Assembly: GCF_016808335.1 (NCBI RefSeq)
Contig: NC_053139.1
Location: 15,177,819-15,241,818 of the forward strand
DNA from: Panicum virgatum
Taxonomy: Eukaryota > Streptophyta > Magnoliopsida > Poales > Poaceae
Length of the DNA stretch: 64,000 nucleotides
Direction of reading: 5' to 3'
How positions within the stretch are numbered: the stretch's first letter is position 1; each line of letters begins with the position of its first letter. The notes under the pieces are model-generated. The model saw only the letters and a list, made by a program, of their open reading frames with translations, had not been told where the DNA came from and did no database searches. The position numbers were made by a program, and so were the translations under genes. This document shows, in pieces, positions 21,243-32,269 of this stretch.

Positions 21243-21976
21243 GTGCAGAGAGCACAGCCGAAGCAACAACATCCATTTCGGCTTCTCGCATTGAATCGGA
21301 CAACCATTAATGTTGTGCATATGTCTTCGGATTACTTCATAGTACCCGAGGAGGAAGTGGCTCATCTTCAGTTTGGGCCTCGTGATGCTGTGTTCCAGAA
21401 GCCCAAAGAATCGGACAACCATTTGAAGGCTCTCTACATGAGGGGGCATGTTAATGGAAAACCGATTTCTCGTATGCTCGTGGATGGTGGGGCTATTATA
21501 AATCTTATGCCCTACTCGTTGTTCAAGAAGCTTGGCGGAATGACAAGGAGCTGATCAAGATGAACATGACGGTCTGCGGCGTGGGTGGGAGTGATCCCAT
21601 TGGTGCTAAGGGGGTTGCTTCCATGGAGTTGACCGTTGGAAGCAAGACGCTCGCCACAACATTCTTTGTCTCGGAGGTGCAAGGTAATTTTAGTTTAATA
21701 CTTGGGCATGATTGGATTCATGCCAATCAATGTGTTCTATCTACCTTGCATCAGTTTCTTATTCAGTGGATCGGCGATGAAGTTGAGTTAGTGCATGGTG
21801 ACACTTCTTCTTTCATTGCTACCACCAATTCCAACTCTATTAGTGCCAATGACAACATTAAGTGCTTATCGGGCTTGGATCTGTCCGATTACGAGCTTAT
21901 CAGTTGTACCAAGGATGGCTTCGTCCCTGCTACTCTAAAGCCGATGGAGAATTGGCTAAATCATTTAATGTTATAA
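21243..21976 (+). pseudogene. Gypsy aspartic protease, altered active site
   Basis: Reads PISRMLVDGGAIINLMPYSL, then LGGMTRS, a stop, and GNFSLILGHDWIHANQCVLS, matching the retropepsin active site and the LGxDWxxxN segment of gypsy protease. The catalytic triad reads D-G-G where D-S-G or D-T-G is usual. A TGA at about 21552-21554 splits it. Confidence 0.8.
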
Positions 21977-22204
21977 AATGAGCCAAGCAGGCGACTCGGG
22001 CGCAACCGGTCAGACCGGATCCCTCGACCGGTCAGACCGGTCCTCTTCGGATCGGCCATTAGAGTCAACCGGTCAGACCGGTCCAACACAGAGTGGCTCC
22101 AGCAGCGTATTGAACACCATCGGGCGCGTACAAACGATACGTGTGAGGCTATTGAAGAGTCAGAGGACATGGACAAGCTGGGCCAAGGTTTTACGTCAGC
22201 TGAT

Positions 22205-23176
22205 CCTTTAAAAAAGGTAGATCTAGGTGATGGTATTATTCCTAGGCCGACTTTTGTAAACAAAAATTTATCGGTTGAGTATAAAGTCAATTTAATTAAG
22301 TCATTAAAAGAATACATCGATTGTTTTGCTTGGGAATAGTTTGAAATGCCTGGTTTAAGTCGTGATCTTGTTGAACATCGTTTACCAATTGAAGCCAATT
22401 TTAGACCTTATAAACAACCGGCTAGGCGTTTCAATTCTAGTATTTATGATCGAATTAAAGAGGAGATTAATCAATTGCTAGATGCTGGTTTTATTCGGTC
22501 TTGTCGTTATGCGGATTGGATCTCTAATATTGTGCCCGTTGAAAAGAAAAATTCGGGCAAAATTCAGGTTTGTATTGATTTTAGAGATCTCAATAAAACT
22601 ACTCCCTAGGATGAATATCCTATGCCTATAGCCGATATGTTGATTAATGAAGCTTTCGGACATCGTGTTATTAGTTTTCTTGATGGTAACGCGGGTTACA
22701 ATCAAATATTTATGGCCGAAGAAGATACGTCTCAAACGGCTTTTGTATGTCCCGTATTTGTTGGTTTGTTTGAGTGGGTAGTTATGACTTTTTGGTTGAA
22801 AAATGCCGGTGCAACTTATTAAAGAGCTATAATTTTGGTCTTCCATGATTTGCTTGGTGTCATTTTGGAAGTGTACATTGATGATATTGTTATTAAATCG
22901 ACCGGCCTAGATCATCATTTAGCCGATTTAGGACTTGCTCTTGAAAGGATGCGTCGGTATGGTTTGAAAATGAATCCACACAAATGTGCCTTTGGAGTAT
23001 CGGCTCGAAAGTTGCTTGGTTTCATTATTCATGAGAAGGGCATAAAGATTGATCCTAAAAGAATTGAAGCCATGAAGAAAGTTGAGGTTCCTACTTGCAA
23101 GAAGGATTTGCAAAAGTTTTTAGGCACGGTAAATTATCTGGAAAGATTGATGCTTTTACTCCTATTCTTCGGTTAA
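22205..23176 (+). pseudogene. Gypsy reverse transcriptase, broken
   Basis: Polymerase domain with HRLPIEANFRPYKQPARRFN, KKNSGKIQVCIDFRDLNK, FLDGNAGYNQI, and active site YIDDIVIKS at about 22870-22905, followed by KCAFG and LGFIIHEKGI. Stops occur at about 22337, 22607 and 22820, and the frame shifts near 23100. In the palm motif the usual DAYSGYNQI reads DGNAGYNQI. Confidence 0.9.
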
Positions 23177-24390
23177 AGAATAAAGCCAAATTTACTTGGG
23201 GGGCAAAACAACAAGAGGCGTTTGAGAAAATTAAATATTACTTGTCTTCGCCGCCGGTCCTTAAGGCGCCTAGGAGGGGTGTTCCTTTTAAACTCTATAT
23301 AGCGGCCGAAGATAAAGTTATTGGGGCTGTTTTGACTCAAAAAACTGAAGGCAAAGAGTATATTGTTACTTATATAAGCCGACGACTTATTGATGCGGAA
23401 ACAAGATATACTTTTATTGGGAAGTTATGTTTATCTCTATATCATGCTTATACCAGATTGCGATATTATCTACTATCTAGTCCTTGCATAGTAGTATGTC
23501 AAACCGACGTGATAAAGCATATGTTACAAAAACTGATTTTAAGTGGAAGAATCGGCAAGTGGGCATACACTTTGGTGGAATATGATTTGGCTTGTGAACC
23601 ATCGAAATCTATGAAAGGCCAAATTGTAGCAGATTTTATTGTTGAATATCGAATTAATGATGAGCATGATTTGTAAGTCGGCTATATTATTTGCATACCA
23701 TGGAGGCTATACTTTGATGGATCGGTTTGTGATGATGGGAGAGGAATTGGTGCTATTCTTATGTCTCCAAGTGCTGCTACTTTTGATTTTTCAAACCGAT
23801 TAGAGGAATATTGTACAAATAACTAAGTTGAATATGAGGCGCTTCTATTTGGCTTGGAGATTTTGCAATCCATGGGCGTGAAGCATGTTGAAGCTTTTGG
23901 TTATTCGCTTCTCGTTGTGCAACAAGTATCTAAGGTATGCCAATGCTATAACGGTTCATTAAATGCATATCTTGATAAATACCTCGACATTATTTCTTCT
24001 TTTGATGAATTTGTTATAAGACATTTGCCAAGAGAAGAAAATGGAGAGACTAATGCTCTGGCTCAACAAGCATCTGGTTACAATGTCGAAAAGAAAAATT
24101 TCAACATTAGAAAACTGATGCGAACCAAAGCCGAGTTGCTGGTTCTAGACGAACCGGTCCGACCGGTCGGCTCTACTGGTCTGACTGCCCAGACCGGTCT
24201 GACAGGTCCAGAGACCGGTTTGACCGCCCAGACAGTTGGAGGTGCTGATTCGGCTGCAAAGCAAGCCGAAGATCGGGATTGGCGGGTTTCTATAATCTCT
24301 TATCTTACAGATCCTGTTCGTGGTGCAGAGAGAAATATTCGGTGTGCAGTGTTCAAATATGTGTTAATTGGGGATGAACTTTATCGTTGA
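23177..24390 (+). pseudogene. Gypsy RNase H and archaeal-type RNase H
   Basis: The first RNase H gives PFKLYIAAEDKVIGAVLTQ, YISRRLIDAETRY and LIL.GRIGKWAY, ending at 23674-23676. The second begins LYFDGSVCDDGRGIGAILMSP at about 23707 and continues with VEYEALLFGLEIL, FGYSLLVVQQV and HLPREENGETNALAQQAS, the D-E-D pattern of the Tat-lineage second RNase H. One D is replaced at FGYS (usually GDS). A stop lies at about 23824. A motif-rich insertion at 24150-24240 carries the ACCGGT repeats in the opposite orientation (GGTCTGAC). Confidence 0.85.
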
Positions 24391-25535
24391 ACCGCCGAAG
24401 ACTTGCTTCTCAAGTGTTTAGATTCGGATCAGGCCCGAGTTGCTATGGGTGAAGTTCATGAAGGCATTTGTGGTACTCATCAATCGGCTCCTAAAATAAA
24501 GTGGTTGCTTAGGAGAGCCAGTTTTTATTGGCCTTCAATGATTTCGGATTGCTTTAGATATTATAGAGGATGTGAAGAGTGTCAATGGTTTGGAAATTTG
24601 CAGTTAGTACCCACTGCGTTAATGCATCCTATCATTAAACCATGGCTGTTCCGAGGTTGGGGGTTGGATTTCATTGGACAAATTAATCCTCCATCTTCAA
24701 AGGGGCATCCCTTCGTGTTGGTTGCTACGGATTATTTTACTAAGTGAACTGAAGTAGTTCCTTTGAAAAATATGACACATAGAGAGGTGATTGAGTTTAT
24801 AACTGAGTATATTATTCATAGATTCGGTATTACTCAAACTTTGACTACGGATCAAGATTCCTCATTTATATCAAAGGAGGTGCGTACATTCATCGAATCT
24901 TACAAGATTAAGTTGCTCAATTCATCTCCATATTATACTCAGGCCAATGGGCAGGCCGAGTCAAGTAATAAAATATTAATAAAGCTTATCAAGAAGAAAA
25001 TAGAAGAGAATCCTAAGAGATGGCATGAGGTATTATCCGAAGCATTATGGGCTCATCGTATACATCGTCATGGTGCTACTAAAGTTACTCCTTTTGGGCT
25101 TGTATATGGTCAAAAGGCCGTTTTACCCGTTGAGGTAAATCTGGACGCTTATAGATTAGCTAAACGAAATGATTTTTTCGCCATTGATTACTATGATTCA
25201 ATGATGGATAATATTGATGAGGTGACCGACAAATGAATGAAGGCTTTAAAAGAGATTGAAAAAGACAAGCTTCAGGTTGCTAGAGCTTACAACAAAAAGG
25301 TAAAAGATAAATCTTTTTAAGTTGGAGATCTAGTTCGGAAGACAATATTACCTCTTGGGACGAAAAGCAACAAGTTTGATAAATGGTCGCCAAGTTGGGA
25401 GGATCCATATAGAATTATTAAAGTTATCTTCGGGAATTCTTATATGATGGAAACGCTGCAAGGAGATCATCTACCTAGAGCTATCAACGGAAGATACTTG
25501 AAGAAATACTATCCCAGCGTGTGGCAAAACGCATG
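24391..25535 (+). pseudogene. Gypsy integrase, nearly complete
   Basis: HHCC zinc domain (HEGICGTHQ ... CRYYRGCEECQ by position, about 24457-24585), then core residues in WGLDFIGQI, TTDQDSSFIS and the E in QAESSNKILIKLI. The C-terminal part reads PTWEDPYRI-like (SWEDPYRIIKVI) and ends LKKYYPSVWQ at 25533-25535. Four stops remain at about 24388, 24745, 25235 and 25318. Confidence 0.88.
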
Positions 25536-25641
25536 AAGAAGAAGATGGCCGATTTATGAAGATCGCCCTTAGTAGTATTTTTTAAGCCGTAGTATTGTAT
25601 AGTATAATTCTGTTCTTTGCTTTTTAGCTTGTAAACTCACT

Positions 25642-25658
25642 AAAAAGTTGGGGGACAT
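25642..25658 (+). promoter_or_regulatory. Gypsy polypurine tract
   Basis: AAAAAGTTGGGGGACA directly before the 3' LTR start at 25660. Confidence 0.75.
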
Positions 25659-25659
25659 A

Positions 25660-26188
25660 TGTTGACAGCCAAATTTGGCACCTGCAGAGGCCGACTCGTT
25701 TGACTGGTCGGGCCGACCGGTCAGACCGGTCTAGTCTGTATAGTCCGAGTAGAATTAAGGTTTTTTTAAAGAGTTCTTTTGTAATTCTACTCGTGAAGGG
25801 GTACGTCTTCCCCGACCTATAAATATAAAGGCTAAGGCCGATTGAGGTTATCCCCAATCGAATCAATCAAAATATCGCATTATTTTTGTCTCTCAAACCC
25901 TAGCCCCTTTTCAAACCCTAATTGCTCTCTTCTCTCGTCTCCACGGCGTTTGAAGACGTTCTGAGTGACATGCCGATCTTGGAGCAACCCTAGCGTGACG
26001 AGCTCCGACGAGGTCCCTCCCGAGCTCGATGTTCTAGGTCTTCAGCGAGGCCCTGCCTGCACCAGTCAGACCGGTCGGCGGCACTGGTCAGACCGGCCTA
26101 CCCAGGGTTTCGCGGGTGTTGATTGTTTTGACGATCGTTCGTGCGTGCTAGCACATTCGAGTGTGTTTAGCGCGATTCTGTGTCAACA
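25660..26188 (+). repeat. Gypsy 3' LTR
   Basis: 529 bp, TGTTGACAG...TCAACA, with the same promoter region as the 5' LTR plus an extra 50-bp block (about 25695-25750) carrying a full ACCGGTCAGACCGGT. Confidence 0.93.
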
Positions 26189-26193
26189 TGATG

Positions 26194-27279
26194 TTTGTTC
26201 GTTAACGATCGCCAACTAACAACCCCGTATGGTCGGGGTATTACACCATGGTCGGGATGCTCTGCTCGTGATGGAGCTCGAGCGGGCGCGGTTCCTGCAG
26301 AGCGTCTCCAACAGTGGCACGAACACGGTACTATTGCGGTTCTGCTTCAGGTTCACTAAAAATAAGGACAATGTTAGTTTTAGTAAGGTTAGTCTCAAGT
26401 TTTTGGATGAGATGATGCCAGTGACAAAAAAATGTTGAGTTCCCGTACCTCTTGCTGTGGAGCATACTGTTTCTGGCTCAAAAGAGCTGGTTGCCACTAC
26501 TACAAAGCCGTTCTCGGCGTCGCCTGCATGTATACCATTGAGTAGCAGCAGCCAAGAACAGGAACAAGAGCATGGGAGAAATCATGCTGGGACGATGGGA
26601 AAGTGATGTGTGCACTTGAGCTATGCATAAAGAAAAGGATGCGTGCCACCTTATAGATGCTGTTGGAAGCGTAGTACTAATTGGCATACTTTAATTATCT
26701 CAAAGGCAAATCGGCATATTTCAATTATGAAGTTAATTCTCTAAATACTAGCAAAAGCAGAGAAAAAGGATGAAGACAGAGAGAAGCAGTATTAAAGACT
26801 CCCTTAAACTGGATACAAATGCTTAGTTTGTATTATTATTTTTTTTTGATAGAAATGCTTAGCGTAATAATTATCAAAGGCATGTACAGATTGTATAAAT
26901 GAAACTGCACCTAAAAAAACAAAACTAGTACTCCCTCCCACTACGCAAGATAGGGTCCGTCAAAATGGATTTCTAGGCCCCGTTTTTGCCACCCGCTCTA
27001 CAAAATAGGCACTACACAAATGTTATACTTTTAGAGCCGGCGGCAAATAACCAGATCTACGAGTGCATTTGTACGGCCGGTTGGCCCAACACGACCGGCC
27101 TACAAATTGTTCAAAGAAGTTTGAAAAGATGCCATCATCCCGCAGCCGTCCCGCGCAGCCGCCATGGCCGTGCTCTACAATGCCCAGGTGCCTGGGGAGG
27201 GAGCAAGGGAGGGCCTGCACGGGACACTGCCAAGCCTGCGTGGACGCTACTGCATCTACCCACCCCATCCTCCGCTGCC
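26194..27279. other. Intergenic DNA, no gene recognised
   Basis: No conserved protein found. A hairpin of about 40 bp lies at 27067-27106, with arms TTTGTACGGCCGGT and ACCGGCCTACAAA, and CTCCCTCC/GAGCCGG words nearby suggest decayed MITE ends. A 69-codon open frame at 26229-26438 resembles nothing I know. Confidence 0.4.
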
Positions 27280-27953
27280 ACTCCAAAAAGACATGAGAGG
27301 TTGAGCATTAAGTATAAAATAGGATAGGTCTTGACTACTACTAGATGGAACTCCAGTTTTATCATGTTGTTTTTGATCGTCTAGCTTTGCATGAGAAGTT
27401 TTATCTATGCTATGATTATATTGGTTGTTTGCCAAAGAGGTTTGGGCCAGTCTAAAGTTGTTTTATAATATTTCTGAGCTACTGTTAGGAACTAAGTATG
27501 TTACAGCAAATCTGTTCCTTCTAAAAATTTGTGGTGTCTATTTATTAGCTATTAGGAAATGGCGTGCTAGTTGTCACCCTCGTACTGATGAGATGTCAAG
27601 ACTGATGAAAGACAAATTTGACAAGTATTGGACGTATGTGCATGGTCTAATGGCAGTTGCTTGTTGTTCTAGATCCTAGTTTCAAACTTCACATGATGAA
27701 AACTTCTTTCACATCTGTTTATGCGATAGAATAAGCAACATCTGACGTAGACAAAGTTTGAAACATGCTGTACCAACTAGTGCTTGACTATCAGAAAGCT
27801 GCAGAGGATGTTGCAACTACGTCAGCCTAGTGGAACTAGTGCTAGCGAAGCTGTGGAGGGGAGGGGATCGGAGAAGATGAAGAGTTTGTGAGCATTTTGA
27901 TCAGTACATGTCTTCACAACCTGCCATGACATCCTCTCATGTGCGCACAGTTA
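27280..27953 (+). pseudogene. hAT transposase (RICESLEEPER type), left part
   Basis: Fragments of the catalytic region of a domesticated or recently mobile hAT transposase. TTTRWNSSFIM at about 27337 matches the conserved TRWNST block, then FDRLAL. At 27425-27679 the frame gives KLFYNISELLLGTKYVTANLFL, then MKDKFDKYW, matching the DUF4413-like segment (FYEVTELFSGTKYPTANLFF ... M..KFDKYW). LDPSFK-like and YQ-rich parts follow with stops. It is interrupted at 27951-27953 by the Harbinger element; the C-terminal part resumes at 37870. Confidence 0.8.
27951..27953. repeat. TTA target duplication (left) of Harbinger element
   Basis: TTA here and at 37870-37872; the hAT frame reads across if one copy and the element are left out. 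Confidence 0.8.
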
Positions 27954-28263
27954 GAGCATCTCCAGCCGGGCCCTTATATGGGCCTCTATCCCTTGTTTTA
28001 GTCTTTCAAGTGAAAAAAACAGCTCCAGCCGGACCCCTAAACGGGCTACTATTTTGTGGAGGCCACCAAATTTTGGTCCAGGGCCCCTAGAATTGAAGGC
28101 CCTCTATTTCCACCCGACACATGGGTCCCACATCTATTTTTCCTCTTTCTCCTGCGACGCAGCGCCGCTCGCTCGATCCATCCCTCGCGCGCTGGCCGCC
28201 GCCGCCACCATCCAGCCTCGCCGTCACCGGAGATCCTCGCCCGCCGCCGGTAGACTCACCGCC

Positions 28264-30632
28264 ATGACCGGATCCGCCCCTCTGGGGGACGGACGGCCGG
28301 CTTGGGGCGCCGACGGCGACGGGCCGAGCCGGACCAGGCCGCCGCTGCCTCGCGGCATCTCTGGCGACGGACGCCCTCCCCGGCCGGCCGCGCCTACCTC
28401 GGCATCCAAGAAACGCCGGTCGACATTCGTGGCACCCACACGGCCGGCAGGTCCTCATCCCGGCAGCGTCCTACCTCGCCAGAACCACGACGCCGGGGTC
28501 GATCCCGGCGACGTCCAGCCACACCAGGTCCCCGATGCACCCGGCGCCTTGCTGCCTCGCCAGCTCTTCCAATCACCTCCACCCGGCCCCCTCCTGCCCG
28601 CTCCCCTGCGCCATGAACCATATCGCGGCTCTATCTTCACCGGCACCGGCAGGAAGGCCCAAACGCCAAGCTTCTCCGAGCCGGCACAGCTTCCGTCGCA
28701 CCAATTCCAGAAGACGTCAAGGGAAGCCGCCGCCACCGCCTCGGACACCCGAAGAGCCGCCTCAACGACTTCACTCCAGGATGACGGCGACTACTTCAGC
28801 TCCTCCTCGATGCCATTGTATGACTGGAGCCCTACCCTGACTGCTGACAACACCATGCAGGTAGTAGCAACTCTACCTAGTTCTTTGATATTGTTTGCTT
28901 TAACCAGACACGCATTGATTGGTGATATATCATTTAGTTCTCATGTTTTAGAATGCTCTGGATCTTTTAACTGCAAATGTTAGATCCTTGAATTAGCTTT
29001 CGTTTAGAAACTTCATTTTTCAAGAGATATGGCTCTGTATGCAAAATGTCATTACCATTTTACTTCAAATAATAATATCTAACCTCTCCAAAAGGAACTC
29101 AGAACAACGTAAATGAGATACAGAACGTTTTCTATGGAGTGCCAAGTCGTGGTGCTCCCATTTGCCATTGATCATCAAGGTCAAATTAGGAAAAGGAGCA
29201 TAAATTTTACCTTGGCTTTGTACTTTTCATCCAGCGAGACAACTGTAAATAACAACTCCCTTCCAGGCCTTGTCAAAACATAAGTAATTACCTGTAAAGA
29301 GTTGAAAACAGAAAAACAGAAAATTAAACTAACCTTTTAGACACTCATAGTGATACCAGAATATAGAAAAGATAATGTAAAATGTTTTCATAGTGGGTTA
29401 CTACTCAACAGGCTCCACCTAGTATTAGTTTCTTTTTTATTATACCCTAAATCAGTGTTGCAAAATGAAGGGAGGAAAGTCTCATTTCCTCAAAAAACAT
29501 TTGACTGAAAAGTTATTCCTTGATCTAATAATCATGTTTGACTCACTGCTACTATAAACCTAATGTCATGTACCCAATGGACAGTTCTCAGTAAGTAGTA
29601 ACCTATTCCATGTATTATGTTTCCATTATAGGACGCAATGGACAGTTCTCAGCAATTGGTTGACATGCTGACACAAGACTCTGAAGCCAATCTGGAGGTT
29701 CTCACACAAGCACCAATCCCAGATAGTGGCAGTAGCAGAGGGCGGGGAGGAAACTACAATCACAATGAAGACATCCAGTTGTGTTGGTCTTGGATAGCCA
29801 TAACATTTGACCCAAGAATAGGAAGTAATCAACCAAAAGGCACATATTGGAATTGGATAGCACAATACTATCATGAGAACAAGACTTTTGTCTCTGATAG
29901 AAATGTTACCTCCCTTGAAAAAAGGTGGAATGGCATCCAAAGGGAATGCATTCGGTTTCAAGAATGCATCGAGAAGATAGAACGTCTCCGTCCAAGTGGC
30001 GTTCCCCATACAGAATATGTAAGTTCGTAAATTCATGACTTCATCAAATACTTCTCATTCTCTAATTGTTGATTTCATCTTTGTTGCAGATCAATTTAGC
30101 GCAAAAATCCTATGATGAGACCAAAGGTTTTCCTTACTTTCACTGCTGGATGGAGGTCCGTCATACCGAGAAGTTTCAATTAGTATATGAAGTAATGAAA
30201 CAAGCCCAAGGAAAGAGGCAAAGCAAGTCTACGACCCCATCGCAAGAAGCACAAGAAGATGACCGTGAACCTTCCAAGCGACCTCCAGGTCGCAAACAAT
30301 CAAAACAGAAACAAAAGAGGAACGATGGAGAAGATGAATATGCCGTGCAACTTGCAACCTTTATACAAATGAAGTCAGAAGAACATCAGAAACGCGAAGA
30401 AAGATGGAAAGCTGAGAAGGACCTCGAAGAGCGGAAGTTGATGTGAGATCAAGAGCAAAAGATCATGTTCTGCAACACCTCCAACATGGATGAAAGCCAA
30501 AGAGCATATGTCAAGGCAATGAGGCAACAAATAGCAACAGCCAAGGAAGCATTACTCAAGGCATCGGGGGGAGGTTCCACAAGTGAGCACGGCAGCAGAG
30601 GGGACGCTGAGGAAGCTGAGTCTCTAATTTGA
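28264..30632 (+). CDS. Harbinger ORF1 (Myb/SANT-like DNA-binding) protein
   Basis: Accessory protein of PIF/Harbinger transposition that binds the element ends with the transposase. Three exons join in phase 0 at good GT/AG sites: 28264-28860 (Pro/Arg-rich), 29632-30018 and 30090-30446. Exon 2 has the trihelix/Myb-like block with WSWIAITFDPRIG, YWNWIAQYYHENK and SLEKRWNGIQRE. Exon 3 has NLAQKSYDETKG..FHCWMEVR, then the PPGRKQSKQK basic region and a coiled-coil C-terminus, as in the NAM-associated C-terminal region. A TGA at 30444-30446 ends the frame after ERKLM, but the same frame stays open and family-like (QEQKIMFCNTSNMDESQRAY) to the TGA at 30630-30632, so this is probably a recent Trp-to-stop change. 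The GC-rich 5' part (28150-28260) is the likely promoter/leader. Confidence 0.8.
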
Positions 30633-30790
30633 AGATCATGGAATTTACTGTTACTGTATTGTGCTAGGGGTTAACTAAGCTAGCTGCTGAGATTAAGGTT
30701 AATGAACCACTAATAATTACCATATGTAACTGTGATGCCTCTGAATTATGCCGTGCTGTGATGCTGAATTATGCTGTGCTATGATGCTGA
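30633..30790 (+). other. Harbinger ORF1 3' region, left of CACTA insertion
   Basis: Short tandem words (CTGAATTATGCCGTGCTGTGATG) repeat here and continue at 35691-35790 on the other side of the CACTA element, showing both pieces belonged together. Confidence 0.7.
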
Positions 30791-30793
30791 ATT

Positions 30794-31040
30794 CACTATA
30801 CCACAGCCCCGATACACCAACTGATGGTCTGCCGGTAAAAGCCGTTATACCGTGGACTATCAGTTGGTATAGATGTATACTGACACCACATATTTGTCGT
30901 TGTAAGTGGCGTCGGTATAACTTATACCGACTGACATAGATATACTGACAGATAGTCTGTTGCCATACAAAGATATACCAACTGACATATATTCCCAACA
31001 AATGATCCGTTACAATGTTTATGCCAACTGACAGTGAGTA
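30794..31040. repeat. CACTA left subterminal repeats
   Basis: Several variants in both orientations of CCAACTGATGGT, CCGACTGACA and ACTGACAG, the accessory-protein binding sites expected in CACTA ends. Confidence 0.7.
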
Positions 31041-32269
31041 GCTAAATTTCTTTAGCAACCAACAATCCAACGCTACATCCACAAAAAATAATATAATTAA
31101 TCCCTCATTGACCATACAGCTCCAATAATCTTTTGAAACAGTACATATCAAGCACACTTGGCTAAAGATATATAGATCATGTTTTTCATTTGAATCCAAC
31201 AGATATCAAACATAGTATTGACTAAAGTAGAGCTCATAGTTTTCATATGAATCCTACATATATTCAACAATACATAATTGGTTGGCAAAGCTTCATCATA
31301 GACATCATTTGTGATGTCACAGTGCTCAAGTCAAGCTAGCTAGATAGTCTGTTGGGTTTGTCACAGACCACATTTCAAGCAGCAGCCACATGCCCACATT
31401 TACAAAATAATAGAAGCCAGCCTAGATATTCCAAATGAGCACTACCCAAAATAAAAATGCCCATAAGCACTGCCCAAAATAAGTGTCCATGAGCGTTGAT
31501 CCCCTTGTTGCTTACATGATCAACCATCATGCCACCTCTAAGACCTCCCACCTAAACAAGTTAAAAGTATGCTGAAAAATAACTTCAGGAACAGAAGGAA
31601 GAGTGAAAATTAATCTACAAAATTGTTGTATGTTGCTACAACTAGCTGACTTGCCTACTCTTAGGAAAATTGGCTAATTAGTGTGCAATTCATACAACTA
31701 AGTGTACTTTCTTGATGGACTACCACAAATTCTAACACGCCCAAAGCTGGAACTAAAATGAGATCAAATAGTAATAGTAGAAGAGTGGGCTGTTTGCTGA
31801 AAGCAAAAATTCAGAAAATACCTGTTGTACCTTGGGTAGATTGTGATTCTTTGGTAACCTTCAACTGTCAGAAATATAAACAATTAATTAGTGGTTGCGG
31901 TCACTCTCATGACACATAAAAAAATGTATCAAAGATAAGTGTAGTACTTTTTTGTATGGCCATGCAATTGACATCTTATGTGCATCAGCCATAGTCTCCA
32001 CATAACCATAAGGACGAGGCAGAACTGTATCCCTTTTCAGCACAACATTCACAACCACTTCGTAATACTAATTTCTAAGAGCCACATCTCCTAGCATGCT
32101 CTTTGGATCAGTTGAAATAATTGTTCCCTTAGCCACTGCTACATCAGATCGTAGCAAGGCATATAATATCACATCCTTTCCAACCTAAAGAAAATGATGC
32201 ATTTATGAGATAGAGCCACAAATAAATCAAAGTAAAAAAATTATAGCATGGATGAGAAGATTACAAGTT
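31041..32269. other. CACTA interior, non-coding
   Basis: AT-rich sequence downstream of the accessory gene. I see no conserved protein; minus-strand splice-like signals near 31860 and 32185 could belong to a longer 3' end of the gene. Confidence 0.4.

Larger units (their letters stand above)
17898..26100. repeat. Dispersed ACCGGTCAGACCGGT motif family
   Basis: A 15-base palindrome-like word, two ACCGGT palindromes around CAG, occurs with small variations in clusters at about 17900-17938, 18577-18660, 20165-20230, 20670-20712, 21173-21237, 22004-22085, 24151-24235, 25695-25735 and 26063-26100. It is in both LTRs and in coding linkers, not in the conserved enzyme cores. In one frame it encodes TGQTG, in another DRSDR. 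Confidence 0.9.
17552..26188 (+). mobile_element. Ty3/gypsy retrotransposon, Tat-like, full length but inactive
   Basis: 8,637 bp with LTRs of 478 and 529 bp (TGTTGACAG...TCAACA) and a perfect 5-bp target duplication. Domain order is gag, protease, reverse transcriptase, RNase H, a second (archaeal-type) RNase H, integrase. The second RNase H before integrase is the mark of the Tat lineage. Every domain carries stops or frameshifts. The 5' LTR lacks about 50 bp near its start that the 3' LTR keeps; that block contains a copy of the ACCGGTCAGACCGGT motif. Confidence 0.93.
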
